Shown: positions 25,463 through 35,768, counted from the stretch's first letter. The stretch is DNA of 64,000 nt from Candidatus Poribacteria bacterium (GCA_003635255.1 PYJC01000173.1:135858-199857), one strand, 5' to 3'. Translations and numbers: made by a program. Notes: generated from the letters alone by a model not told the origin.

Positions 25463-28312
25463 TTGCAGTTAGGGTTTATGAACATAAAGAGGAGTAAACC
25501 TATGCTAAGTCGGGAACAAGGATTCACGAACTATTTAATCACAGTTTTTCTTTTCCTATTCGTAATAACATCTGTTTCCAATGCAGATGACCTAACTGTA
25601 ACTTATGCATACAGTCTCTATTCTGGAAGTGAATCGGTGGCTTTTAGTCCGGATGGAAAATACATTGCAACGGGCGATGGAGATGGAGATGTAGGTTTCT
25701 GGGAAGTCGGAGATGATGAACCAATTGACTATGTAAACCTCGGTGGTGAGGTCCAAGGTGTCGCCTTCAGTCCCGATGGAAGGCATCTCGCCGCCGAAGG
25801 CAGCGATGGGAATGTCATCGTATGGCTCTTGGATGTAGCCACCAGAACCACTGTTAGCGGTACGTATGTTCATGATGATGCTGACAATATCAACTCAATT
25901 GCCTACAGTCCAGATGGGAATTATGTTGCGGTAGCCGTTGATCTCCAATGGGCATTTCTATGGGATTTAAACAGCGGCAGCGTGTGGGGATGGGGGAAAT
26001 TGGGTGCGTCTGAAGTCTATGATGTCGCCTTCAGTCCCGATGGAAGGTATCTCACAACGGGAAATGACAATGGCGATCTTACACTTTGGGAAGTATCCAG
26101 TTGGTGGGATGACGACGTTACTTCAACAGATTATAAACCGGGTGGAAATGTTCGCTCTGTCGCTTTTAGTCCTGATGGCAGGTACCTTGCTGCCGATGGG
26201 TACGATGGGAGTAGCACCTATGTCAATATCTATAATGTGGACACCGGTAGAGTTGAGTGGCAGATAAATTCCGGTAATGTTTATGCCATTGCTTTTAGTC
26301 CAAACGGTGAATATATCGCACTCGGAGATAACGATGGAGTCATCACTTTCTACAGCATCGGTACGAACCCAACACATGTCGGAGAGATTACGGCAAGCGG
26401 CGAAGTGCTTGATTTGGCGTGGAGTCCCAATGGCACTTTAATCTCGGACGGTAGAGATGTTTGGAATGTCACCCAGCCAACTCCTGACCCACCTGATAAT
26501 ACGGATACAAACCAAGATCCAGATGTCACAGTCAGTTTTTCTCCATCTTCTGTGCAATCACCTATAGTTGGAGAACGGTTGACACTTTCTCTGACCATCA
26601 CCGACGGGAAAAACGTGGCAGGTTATCAGGCAACAGTACAGTTTGATACGACTGCCCTCAAGTATGTGCAAAGTGCAAACGGTGATTACCTGCCAGATGG
26701 GGCGTTTTTTATTCCACCAGTCGTTAATGGCAATAGTGTTACACTTGCTGCAACGTCTCTTGCAGGCGAGAGCAACGGTGATGGCACGCTTGCTACTATC
26801 ACCTTTGAAGTCCTCGCTGTCAAAACCTCCACGCTAACATTATCGGACGTCCTATTGACCGACAGTACAGGCGGGAGCTCTCGTCCACAAGTAGAAGTAA
26901 CACAGATAGCCAAAACCTCCCCGGATTCACCAAACATTGTGTTTGAATCTCAAACGGTTTACGATAGCGGGCCCCTCGTTGGCTGGAGTAGAGGAAACTC
27001 AAATGGTGTTGCCGAAGTTGGAGAGCGCATCGAACTCAAAGTGCTCTTGAAAAACAGTGGGGCAACTACCGCTGAAAATGTCAAAGCGGTATTGACAACC
27101 AGAGATACATCTGTGCGCATCCTTGACTCTTCGGTAGATTATGGGGATATTCTCGCGGGGTTCACCAGTCCACCGCTTTTACCTACCATTGATCTTAGCG
27201 AGCAGACCTTTAAAATTGAGGTCCCAGACACTGCAACCCCACACGATGTTACCCTGACACTCTATGTTACCGCTAACAACGCAGGCCCCTGGACCCTCCC
27301 GATTATCCTTTCCGTCGTCGATCAGTCCAAGATCCAATTAGCGTTTCCTGATGATTTTATATCCGAGGAAGCGTTTGGCACACACACAACCTACTTTACG
27401 TTAAAGGTGCAATATCCGACCTTAACGGACATTCCAGATGCTGCGGTTTCTTACGGCAGTTGCAATATAATACTTCGCATTCCGGAACAGACGCAAGCTT
27501 TTATATTTCCGATCCAAACACAAGGTGAGAAAACCCAGAGTATAGTAGAGGATGTCCTAATTTCTGTCGTAAAACTCACCCCTGGAATTTCAGATATTTC
27601 AGAGGGCATTACAGCAGCCTTTAAAGCTCTTGATCTCATACTATTCTTTGCAGAAGTTATTGAGTCGATAGGTCTTTCAGAGTATGATCTAAAAATTGCG
27701 CTGCCTACCCCGTTGGGTGTTGGGCGTGGACACCCGGATACAATAATTGATTATGTCGTCCTCTTGAAAAACGAAGTGGCTTCCCTAAGAAGTATAGACA
27801 TTACAATGGAGCAAGCATATAGCATTGGAGAGTCCAGTGACCGTTTTGAAGTTGATCGGAAATTTACATGGAATTTTGGTGAAGGTTTGGCTGCCCCTAC
27901 TACCCAACCTATTGCGCTTTCGGAGTATCCTGCCTTTCAATTGCTACCGCTGGAAGTTCAGGGCTATCTCCTCCGTCACTTTTCGGTATTTACGAGTTTT
28001 AAGGCGTTGCGTGCTCTCAAGGAAACATCACTCCTACCCAACTACCCGAATCCGTTCAACCCAGAAACGTGGATCCCGTATCAATTGGCAACCCCAACGG
28101 ATGTGAGCATCTCAATCTATGCTGCGGATGGAACGTTAGTTCGCACGCTTGACATAGGGCATCAGTCTGGTGGTATCTATCAAAGTAAAAGCCGTGCGGC
28201 GTATTGGGATGGCAGAAATGAAATCGGTGAGTCTGTGGCGAGTGGCGTGTATTTCTACACGTTCACAGCAGGCGATTTTACCCAGACGCGACGGATGCTG
28301 ATTTTGAAGTAA
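25463..28312 (+). CDS. WD40 - cohesin-like - CARDB/Ig-like - sorting CTD secreted protein
   Basis: WD40-like repeats; VTVSFSPSSVQSPIVGERLTLSLTITDGKNVAGYQATVQF cohesin-like; SLLPNYPNPFNPETWIPYQLATP CTD; no dockerin seen. First ATG alternatives at 25480 and 25502. Confidence 0.85.
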   Translation: MQLGFMNIKRSKPMLSREQGFTNYLITVFLFLFVITSVSNADDLTVTYAYSLYSGSESVAFSPDGKYIATGDGDGDVGFWEVGDDEPIDYVNLGGEVQGVAFSPDGRHLAAEGSDGNVIVWLLDVATRTTVSGTYVHDDADNINSIAYSPDGNYVAVAVDLQWAFLWDLNSGSVWGWGKLGASEVYDVAFSPDGRYLTTGNDNGDLTLWEVSSWWDDDVTSTDYKPGGNVRSVAFSPDGRYLAADGYDGSSTYVNIYNVDTGRVEWQINSGNVYAIAFSPNGEYIALGDNDGVITFYSIGTNPTHVGEITASGEVLDLAWSPNGTLISDGRDVWNVTQPTPDPPDNTDTNQDPDVTVSFSPSSVQSPIVGERLTLSLTITDGKNVAGYQATVQFDTTALKYVQSANGDYLPDGAFFIPPVVNGNSVTLAATSLAGESNGDGTLATITFEVLAVKTSTLTLSDVLLTDSTGGSSRPQVEVTQIAKTSPDSPNIVFESQTVYDSGPLVGWSRGNSNGVAEVGERIELKVLLKNSGATTAENVKAVLTTRDTSVRILDSSVDYGDILAGFTSPPLLPTIDLSEQTFKIEVPDTATPHDVTLTLYVTANNAGPWTLPIILSVVDQSKIQLAFPDDFISEEAFGTHTTYFTLKVQYPTLTDIPDAAVSYGSCNIILRIPEQTQAFIFPIQTQGEKTQSIVEDVLISVVKLTPGISDISEGITAAFKALDLILFFAEVIESIGLSEYDLKIALPTPLGVGRGHPDTIIDYVVLLKNEVASLRSIDITMEQAYSIGESSDRFEVDRKFTWNFGEGLAAPTTQPIALSEYPAFQLLPLEVQGYLLRHFSVFTSFKALRALKETSLLPNYPNPFNPETWIPYQLATPTDVSISIYAADGTLVRTLDIGHQSGGIYQSKSRAAYWDGRNEIGESVASGVYFYTFTAGDFTQTRRMLILK

Positions 28313-28328
28313 AAGGAGAACCTTTTTC

Positions 28329-31295
28329 ATGAGAAATACATTTTTTTCAATTTTACTGATTGGATTTGTGATATTTGCTTTTGGATCAAACACCTTCGCC
28401 CAAGATTCACCACAATGGCATTTACCTGAAGGCGCAAAAGCGCGTCTCGGTAAAGGAGAGATAACAGGGAATGTAGCGTATTCACCCGATGGCACACGTC
28501 TGGCGGTTGCGAGTTCTATCGGTGTTTGGATCTACGGTGCCCATACTACCAAGACACTTAATCTTCTTACCGGACACGGGTCTCCGATTACGAGTGTGGC
28601 GTTCAGTTCCGATGGACAGACTATCGCAGGTGGAGGTTGGAGCGAAACTATCAGTTTATGGGATGTGGAAACCGATAGCCTTCTACATACACTCAGCGCG
28701 CAGGAGGATATTGTTAGCGTGGCGTTCAGTCCCGATGGCAAGACACTCGCCGGTTCAAATGTTGACGGGAACCTCTATACGTGGGATACCGACACAGGAG
28801 AAGACCTATGGGTGCCTACGGTAAATCAAACGACGTTCAGCGGAGACTTGCCTGTGTTGGAGAACATATCGTTTAGTCCCGATGGTAATATCTTGGCCAG
28901 TGGGAGTTATACTGACGACACTGTCCGTCTGTGGGATGCGAAAACCGGTAGCCTCCTGCACACACTTACTGGACATACGGATTATGTTAATAGCGTTGCG
29001 TTTTCCCCCGATGGAAACACTCTCGCAAGTGCGGGTAGGTCTCTTGACCATATCCGTCTGTGGGATACCGACACAGGCGATCCTCTACGCACGCTCGCTG
29101 GACATCGGCATGCCAATAACGTAGTATTTAGTCCTGATGGCAAGACGCTGGCAACTGCTAATGGAAGCAGGTTTTTTCTGTGGGACGTAGAAACAAGGAA
29201 CCTCCTTCACGCACCCATCCCACCCAACTATGATTTGTCTATCAAGAGTGTAACATTCAGTCCTGATGGCAAGACGCTGGCAAGTGCCAGTGGGGATAGT
29301 CACCAAAGAATCAGTCTGTGGGATACCAACACATGGCAAGTGAAGACATATTTTGACCATACGGGTGCTATCAAGAGCGTCGCATTCAGCCCCGACGGCA
29401 AGGATTTTGTCTGTGGAGGTCGTGACGGAAAACTTTATTATCTGAGGAATATCGACCTAAGGGTGCCTCTGAGAACACATATTGATCTTGTGTCGAGTAT
29501 CTACCTGTATGGCATCATAGGTGTAGCATTTAGTCCCGATGGCGAGGTGCTTGCAAGTGTCTACGGGAGTGAGTCATCTAATAGTCCGGAGCGGATCATT
29601 CTGTGGGATCTTAGCACGTGGGAACTTAAAATACTCACTGGGCATTCGGGTGAGGTTAATAGCGTCAGTGTCGTCTTTAGTCCTGATGGAAAACTATTGG
29701 CAGGTGGTGGATCGTCTTGGGAGTCGAACGTCTATCTATGGGATACAATGACCGGTGAACTTTTATACACACTCCCGACAGGTGAGGGGCGTGTCTATAG
29801 TATAGCATTTAGTCCTGGTGGAAAGCTACTGGCAGGCGGTGGTCGGACGGGTACTCCGAATAATCCTTCGCTGTGGCTATGGGATACGACCACCGGTAGC
29901 CTTCTGCGTACACTTGGTAAGGGGGGGGATTGGTCCAGAGGTATAGCATTTAGTCCTGATGGAAAACTACTGGCAACTGGTTCTCATGTAGAAATCCTTC
30001 TATGGGATACCAGCACATGGCAACATTTGAAAACACTTAATCGGCATGATTTCGGGTCCCGTTCCAACGTAGCATTTAGCCCTGATGGTCGTACCTTAGC
30101 GAGTGGGAGTGGAGGGGCTAGAATTGATTTATGGGATATCAACACAGGAGAACGTCTGAAAACACTCATTGGGCATACAGATCTTGTCACAAGCGTAGCA
30201 TTTAGTCCCGATGGTCAGACACTTGCAAGTGGCAGTTCTGATGGCACAGTGCTATTGTGGGAACTCACTCCTTCATCTTCATCTATAACCGTCAGTCTTT
30301 CACCTGCTGTTGTGCGGTCACCGGCTATCGGTGAGCAACTCACATTCTCCCTCAATATCAGTGAAGGGCAAAATATCGCGGGATACCAAGCTACCGTGAC
30401 GTTTGACACGACAGCACTCAGTTATGTTCAAAGTGCCAATGGTGATTATCTGCCTGCAGGTGCATTCTTTATACCTCCAGTTGTTGAAAGCAATAACATC
30501 CAGCTTGCAGCATCTGCGATTAATGCAGAATCTATGGGTAATGGCACGCTTGCCACGATTACATTTGAGGTGGTTGCTGTCAAAGGTTCTACCGTCCGTT
30601 TATCTAACGTGTTATTGACCGATATAACAGGTGGCACAGCGACATCGGAAATAGAAAACGCGGAGATTAGCACCCCACAACTCCCCGAAGATGTGAATGC
30701 TGACGGTGTCGTGAACATCATTGACCTAACCTTGGTTGCATCTAATTTCGGGAAAACTGGATCAAACGCTGCGGATGTCAACAGCGATGGTGTAGTCAAT
30801 ATCATCGACTTGACGCTCGTCGCTGCCGCGTTTGGTAATGCTGCCGCTGCGCCGGAAATATGGAGTCGCGATTTGGAGGTCGCGCCTACACGGGCAGATG
30901 TAGCAGCATGGCTAAACGAAGCACGGAAACAAAACTTATCTGATCCTGATTTTCAGCGCGGTATCGTCGTCTTGGAACAACTCTTGGCAGCGTTGACCCC
31001 GAAAGAGACGGTATTGTTGCCGAACTACCCAAACCCATTCAACCCAGAGACATGGATACCGTATAGATTGGCAAAATCAGCGGATGTGAGCATCTCAATC
31101 TATGCTGTAGATGGACAGTTGGTTCGGACGTTAGACTTGGGACATCAATCTGTGGGTATCTATGAATCCCGGAGCCGCGCGGCGTATTGGGATGGTCGGA
31201 ACGCACTTGGTGAACCTGTAGCAAGTAGTGTGTATTTCTATACTCTCACGGCAGGCGATTTCACCGCTACGCGTAAAATGTTGATACGGAAGTAA
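28329..31295 (+). CDS. WD40 - cohesin-like - dockerin-like - sorting CTD secreted protein
   Basis: Signal peptide; WD40 repeats; ITVSLSPAVVRSPAIGEQLTFSLNI cohesin-like; EDVNADGVVNIIDLTLVASNFGKTG dockerin; PNYPNPFNPETWIPYRLA CTD. Confidence 0.9.
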   Translation: MRNTFFSILLIGFVIFAFGSNTFAQDSPQWHLPEGAKARLGKGEITGNVAYSPDGTRLAVASSIGVWIYGAHTTKTLNLLTGHGSPITSVAFSSDGQTIAGGGWSETISLWDVETDSLLHTLSAQEDIVSVAFSPDGKTLAGSNVDGNLYTWDTDTGEDLWVPTVNQTTFSGDLPVLENISFSPDGNILASGSYTDDTVRLWDAKTGSLLHTLTGHTDYVNSVAFSPDGNTLASAGRSLDHIRLWDTDTGDPLRTLAGHRHANNVVFSPDGKTLATANGSRFFLWDVETRNLLHAPIPPNYDLSIKSVTFSPDGKTLASASGDSHQRISLWDTNTWQVKTYFDHTGAIKSVAFSPDGKDFVCGGRDGKLYYLRNIDLRVPLRTHIDLVSSIYLYGIIGVAFSPDGEVLASVYGSESSNSPERIILWDLSTWELKILTGHSGEVNSVSVVFSPDGKLLAGGGSSWESNVYLWDTMTGELLYTLPTGEGRVYSIAFSPGGKLLAGGGRTGTPNNPSLWLWDTTTGSLLRTLGKGGDWSRGIAFSPDGKLLATGSHVEILLWDTSTWQHLKTLNRHDFGSRSNVAFSPDGRTLASGSGGARIDLWDINTGERLKTLIGHTDLVTSVAFSPDGQTLASGSSDGTVLLWELTPSSSSITVSLSPAVVRSPAIGEQLTFSLNISEGQNIAGYQATVTFDTTALSYVQSANGDYLPAGAFFIPPVVESNNIQLAASAINAESMGNGTLATITFEVVAVKGSTVRLSNVLLTDITGGTATSEIENAEISTPQLPEDVNADGVVNIIDLTLVASNFGKTGSNAADVNSDGVVNIIDLTLVAAAFGNAAAAPEIWSRDLEVAPTRADVAAWLNEARKQNLSDPDFQRGIVVLEQLLAALTPKETVLLPNYPNPFNPETWIPYRLAKSADVSISIYAVDGQLVRTLDLGHQSVGIYESRSRAAYWDGRNALGEPVASSVYFYTLTAGDFTATRKMLIRK

Positions 31296-31352
31296 AGCTT
31301 CCCATAGGTTAGGCGGTTTCGCAGCGAGGCTATATACATCCGAAAGGATAGG

Positions 31353-34300
31353 TTGAGGTATGAAGGATTTTTTATGAAATTTGCACACGTTTTTTTTACA
31401 GTCGCTGTCTTTTTCGGTTTTTTACCTGCTAACTTTGCACAGGAACCGACAGTTCTTAGACACGGCGGCTCCGTTCAAACAGTGAAATTCTCGCCAGTGG
31501 ATAACTCACTGATTGCAAGTGCCAATGACAATGGCACCATCAAATTATGGAATTTGCAGGACGACACCGTGACAACGCTCAGAGGACACAGCCGGAAAAT
31601 TCATTCGGTGGCATTTTCCCCAGATGGGCAACGCCTTGTTAGCGGCAGTGATGATTGGACTTTCAGATTGTGGGATGTTCAGGCAGGTGCACACATCGCG
31701 ACCCTTGAACATATTATAGGTCGAAATCGGTCCGCTGTCATTGAGGTGGCATTCTCACCGGATGGACAACTTCTTGCTACAGCAGGTCTAAATGTAAAAC
31801 TCTGGAAGGTCAGCACACAAAACGAAATCGAGACACTGCAACACAACGATTGGGTCGTGGCGTTAGCGTTCTCCCCGAATGGTGAACTGCTGGCTACGGG
31901 AGATAACCAGGGGAATGTAAACATTTGGGACATTCAAGAGCGAAAAGTTATCGCCAAACTTGAAGGGGACACCGTCAGGGTTGATACACTCGTTTTTTCC
32001 CCTGATGGCAGAACCCTCGCAAGTGCTGGTTATCACGGGTTAATCAAACTCTGGGCGGTTTCTGATTGGGCACTCCTCGGCACCCTTCAGAATAGAGGAA
32101 CGGTGTATACCCTCGATTTCTCCCCTGATGGAAAAGCACTTGCCAGCACCGGACATGGGACGGTAACTCTCTGGTCGGTCGAAAATGGGGAGGAAATCGC
32201 TTCCTTGATGGGACATTCCGCCTGGGTTTACGGGGCTGCGTTCTCCCCGGACGGAAAAACCCTCGCCAGTGCTGGCGATGATGGGCTTGTCCGGGTCCAG
32301 AATATAGAATCACATCTGCAAACACTGCAACAACGAGAGACGGTGCGATTGATCTATTTTCTACCAGTTAATCGCCAACCGCAACGAGATATTGACACAA
32401 AACTGGATACTTTAATGCGGGATGTCCAGGAATTTTACACAGAACAGATGAACGCTCACGGTTTCGGCAGGAAAACCTTTACATTTGAAACCGATGCTAC
32501 TGGAAAGGCACTGGTGCATCATGTAAACGGAAGATTCACCGATGGGTACTACAATAACGAGACGCTTGACAAAGTGATAGAAGAAATTGAAGATCGATTC
32601 AACCTTTCAACAAATCTCTACTTAATTTCCATAGATACCGGCAGTGAAAAGATTGATGTCCAATGGTGTGGTCGCGGTGGAATCCATGGGACTACCGGAG
32701 GCGTAGCAATTGTTCCTGCCTCTGGAAGTTGTTTCGTTGGAGAAAACGGCATTAAGACCGCTGCACACGAACTCGGACACGCCTTTGGACTCGACCACGA
32801 TTTCCGAGACGATGCCTATCTGATGTCCTACGGATTAGACCCCAACCAATTGTCATATTGTGCCGCTGAGTGGCTAAATGTACACGGCTACTTCAACAAC
32901 CATCAGACATCTTTCAACGAACCTACAACGATGACTATGCACACGCCTATTGCATTATCCCCTAACGCAACCCGGCTCCGTTTTGAAGTCAGAGACACCG
33001 ATGGACTCCATCAAGCACTGCTGATTATGCCTACGGATACAAGCGACCCAGCAGATGGCGTTAAGCTGCACAGTTGTAAAGCACTAAATGGTGAAATTAA
33101 ACAGGTTGAATTTACAGTAGCACCCACAACCGAAGTGACACTTCGGGTCATGGATGTAAACGGTAACTTCACACAAGAAACCTATCCTCTCACACCGAGT
33201 GATATGGCACATGTTGACGTGAATATGGACGGTATAATTGATGTGGCCGACTTGGTCCTCGTCGCCTCAGATTTCGGCACAACCGCCGTTCGCGGGGCGA
33301 TACCGAACCCAGATGTCAACAATGACGGTTTTGTGAATCGTGAAGATCTCTTGTTAGTTGTTGAGGTGTTAGAGTCTGATGAAAGCATACTTATGGTGCC
33401 GACTTCAACCACCACAATCAGCCTTTCACCTGCTATCGTATCATCCCCTGCTATCGGTCAACAACTGACCTTTTCTGTCAAAATCGCCGACGCTGAAAAC
33501 ATCGCAGGTTACCAAGCCACCGTTTCATACAATACCTCTGCACTTCGATATGTCGAAAGTGCTAACGGCGATTACCTGCCTTCCGGTGCGTTCTTTGTTC
33601 CACCCGTCGCTGAAGGCAATACCGTAACACTCGCGGCATCCTCACTCGCCGGTGAAAGCAATGGCGATGGCACCCTCGCAACACTCACATTTGAAATCGT
33701 TGCCATCAAAGCCTCTACCGTCCGATTAACCAATGTGCTATTGACAGACGGTTCCGGTGGCAGTTCAGTCCCAGAAATAGAAAACGCTGAGATTACCGAA
33801 CCCCCACAACTGCCGGCGGATATCAATCAGGACGGCGTTGTGAATATTATTGACTTAACCTTGGTCGCATCTAACTTCGGGAAGACTGGATCAAACGATA
33901 CGGATGTCAACGGTGACGGTGTCGTCAACATCATAGACTTGACCCTTGTTGCTGCCGCATTTGGGAACACAGCTGCAGCACCTGAATTATGGAGTCGCGA
34001 TTTGGAGATTGCTCCTACAAGAGCAGCAGTAGAGCAGTGGTTGAGCGAAGCACGACGGTTGAACCTAACAGACCCCACTTTCCAACGTGGTATCAGCGTC
34101 TTGGGACAACTTTTGGCAGCGTTGACACCAAAAGAGACTGCGTTATTGCCGAACTATCCGAACCCCTTCAACCCAGAGACGTGGATCCCTTATCAGCTCG
34201 CCAAGTCCACAGAGGTGACGCTGACGATCTATGCTGTTGATGGACAAGTGGTGCGGACGTTGTCTCTTGGACATCACCCCGCGGGTGTGTATCAATCTCG

Positions 34301-34424
34301 GAGTCGTGCAGCGTATTGGGATGGGAGAAACCAACTCGGTGAACCTGTGTCAAGTGGTGTCTATTTCTATACCCTCACCGCAGGAGATTTTTCTGCCACG
34401 CGGAAAATGTCAATAACGAAATAG
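31353..34424 (+). CDS. WD40 - metzincin-like protease - dockerin - cohesin-like - dockerin - sorting CTD secreted protein
   Basis: WD40 repeats to about aa 320; HELGHAFGLDHD at 32766-32801 with downstream Met-turn-like LMSYG; two dockerin-like segments; cohesin-like TTISLSPAIVSSPAIGQQL; PNYPNPFNPETWIPYQLA CTD. Confidence 0.9.
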   Translation: MRYEGFFMKFAHVFFTVAVFFGFLPANFAQEPTVLRHGGSVQTVKFSPVDNSLIASANDNGTIKLWNLQDDTVTTLRGHSRKIHSVAFSPDGQRLVSGSDDWTFRLWDVQAGAHIATLEHIIGRNRSAVIEVAFSPDGQLLATAGLNVKLWKVSTQNEIETLQHNDWVVALAFSPNGELLATGDNQGNVNIWDIQERKVIAKLEGDTVRVDTLVFSPDGRTLASAGYHGLIKLWAVSDWALLGTLQNRGTVYTLDFSPDGKALASTGHGTVTLWSVENGEEIASLMGHSAWVYGAAFSPDGKTLASAGDDGLVRVQNIESHLQTLQQRETVRLIYFLPVNRQPQRDIDTKLDTLMRDVQEFYTEQMNAHGFGRKTFTFETDATGKALVHHVNGRFTDGYYNNETLDKVIEEIEDRFNLSTNLYLISIDTGSEKIDVQWCGRGGIHGTTGGVAIVPASGSCFVGENGIKTAAHELGHAFGLDHDFRDDAYLMSYGLDPNQLSYCAAEWLNVHGYFNNHQTSFNEPTTMTMHTPIALSPNATRLRFEVRDTDGLHQALLIMPTDTSDPADGVKLHSCKALNGEIKQVEFTVAPTTEVTLRVMDVNGNFTQETYPLTPSDMAHVDVNMDGIIDVADLVLVASDFGTTAVRGAIPNPDVNNDGFVNREDLLLVVEVLESDESILMVPTSTTTISLSPAIVSSPAIGQQLTFSVKIADAENIAGYQATVSYNTSALRYVESANGDYLPSGAFFVPPVAEGNTVTLAASSLAGESNGDGTLATLTFEIVAIKASTVRLTNVLLTDGSGGSSVPEIENAEITEPPQLPADINQDGVVNIIDLTLVASNFGKTGSNDTDVNGDGVVNIIDLTLVAAAFGNTAAAPELWSRDLEIAPTRAAVEQWLSEARRLNLTDPTFQRGISVLGQLLAALTPKETALLPNYPNPFNPETWIPYQLAKSTEVTLTIYAVDGQVVRTLSLGHHPAGVYQSRSRAAYWDGRNQLGEPVSSGVYFYTLTAGDFSATRKMSITK

Positions 34425-34652
34425 TATCAAATGACCATAGGATAGTTGGAGGGCTGATGTTTATTAGCTTCCCAGCGATGGTTTCTCAGTGGTTGCGTTG
34501 GGTTCGCTGGCACCATCTTTGAGAAATGATGCGCTTAGCGATAAACATGCCTAATCGCGGATGTCAAGCGCATTTTAGGGTTTTCCTTGATGAACAGGAC
34601 GAAACATGTTATACTTTCATCAGGACGACCTTGAATAGAAACAGAACTCTTT

Positions 34653-35768
34653 ATGTTAGACATCAAAACGCTTCTCGCGGATTTAGATACGCGCATCCAC
34701 CAGTTTCATGATCGCAGTGCGAAGTGGTTGTTAGAGAACACCGATAACCTGAAAGGACTGCTTGAAATCATCGCCAGCGACCTCGTTGAACATCTCGATT
34801 TTAGTCGCGTCGAGATCCAGAACACGACGTTTATCCCTGACGATCTCCGGCAACAGGCATCTGATCTGGTGTATCTGTTGCCGTTCCGGGACCAAGATAA
34901 GACGAAAACCGCTAAAACCGTGCTGATTTACATTCTTGTAGAGCATCAATCCACGGTAGACCCACTGATGGGTTTGCGGTTGCTGTCGTATATGTGTCAT
35001 ATATGGAACACACAGCGCCGTGCATATATGCAGGGCGAAGTGCCGCTGAGCGACTGGCGTTTTCAACCCATTATCCCTGTCATCTTTTATACAGGTGAAC
35101 AGCGATGGGTGCGTCCGCCTTCGCTGGAGACGGTGATAGATTTACCGGAGGCACTGCGTCATTTTCTCCCAAGATTTGATGTGCTTTTGCTGGATGTCAA
35201 GCGTGAACCGGATGAGAGGCTGTTAAGGTCTGACCATCCGTTTGGTTGGTTGCTGACGGTGCTGAAAGCGGAGGATTATGATCCGGAAGATTTCGTTCGG
35301 GTATTGGAGCGTCTTAGGAATCATCTGCGGGGTCTTCCGGATGCGGAGGGTGCTGTGTGGCAACAGGTCATCTACTATCTGTATCTATTCATTTTCCACC
35401 GCCGTTCTGCTGATGAACAACCGGTATTAGCAGACATAGTTGCCGAGACGCATCCGTATTTAGGTCTTTCAGATGAGGAGGCAAAACTCATGCAAAGCAT
35501 GGCAGAACATTACTTGGAGCGAGGCATCGCACAAGGCAGACAAGAAGGCAGACAAGAAGGCAGACAAGAAGGCAGACAAGAAGGTGAAAAGAGAGGTACC
35601 ATAGAAAGCATCCTCGCATTGCTCGATATGCGATTCGAGACAGATGCTGTCGCCGCATTACGACCCGCTCTTGAAGCTATAGACGATTTGCAAGTCTTAC
35701 GGGAAGTACTACTTGAGGTGCCGGAATCTGAGAACCTTGAAGCCTTCAGGCGAACACTCAGCCGTTAA
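34653..35768 (+). CDS. Rpn-family (YhgA-like, PD-(D/E)XK) putative nuclease/transposase
   Basis: FVEHLDFSRVEIQNTTFIPDDLRQQASDLVYLLPFRD...IYILVEHQSTVDPLMGLRLLSYM...; C-terminal GRQEG repeats. Confidence 0.85.
   Translation: MLDIKTLLADLDTRIHQFHDRSAKWLLENTDNLKGLLEIIASDLVEHLDFSRVEIQNTTFIPDDLRQQASDLVYLLPFRDQDKTKTAKTVLIYILVEHQSTVDPLMGLRLLSYMCHIWNTQRRAYMQGEVPLSDWRFQPIIPVIFYTGEQRWVRPPSLETVIDLPEALRHFLPRFDVLLLDVKREPDERLLRSDHPFGWLLTVLKAEDYDPEDFVRVLERLRNHLRGLPDAEGAVWQQVIYYLYLFIFHRRSADEQPVLADIVAETHPYLGLSDEEAKLMQSMAEHYLERGIAQGRQEGRQEGRQEGRQEGEKRGTIESILALLDMRFETDAVAALRPALEAIDDLQVLREVLLEVPESENLEAFRRTLSR
35535..35582 (+). repeat. four exact tandem 12-bp units GGCAGACAAGAA inside the Rpn-like CDS
   Basis: Read directly; encodes (GRQE)4. 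Confidence 0.95.

Noticed and set aside
15932-34424. Interpreting the WD40 array as a defence/NLR-like system
   Set aside because: Products carry signal peptides and secretion-type C-termini, and no STAND NTPase, nuclease or kinase effector domain is fused to the propellers.
34425-34652. Possible stem TTTCTCA...TGAGAAA near 34482-34526 as an attI/attC or MITE-like site
   Set aside because: Only 7-bp arms with a 31-nt loop; no second copy or target-site duplication seen.
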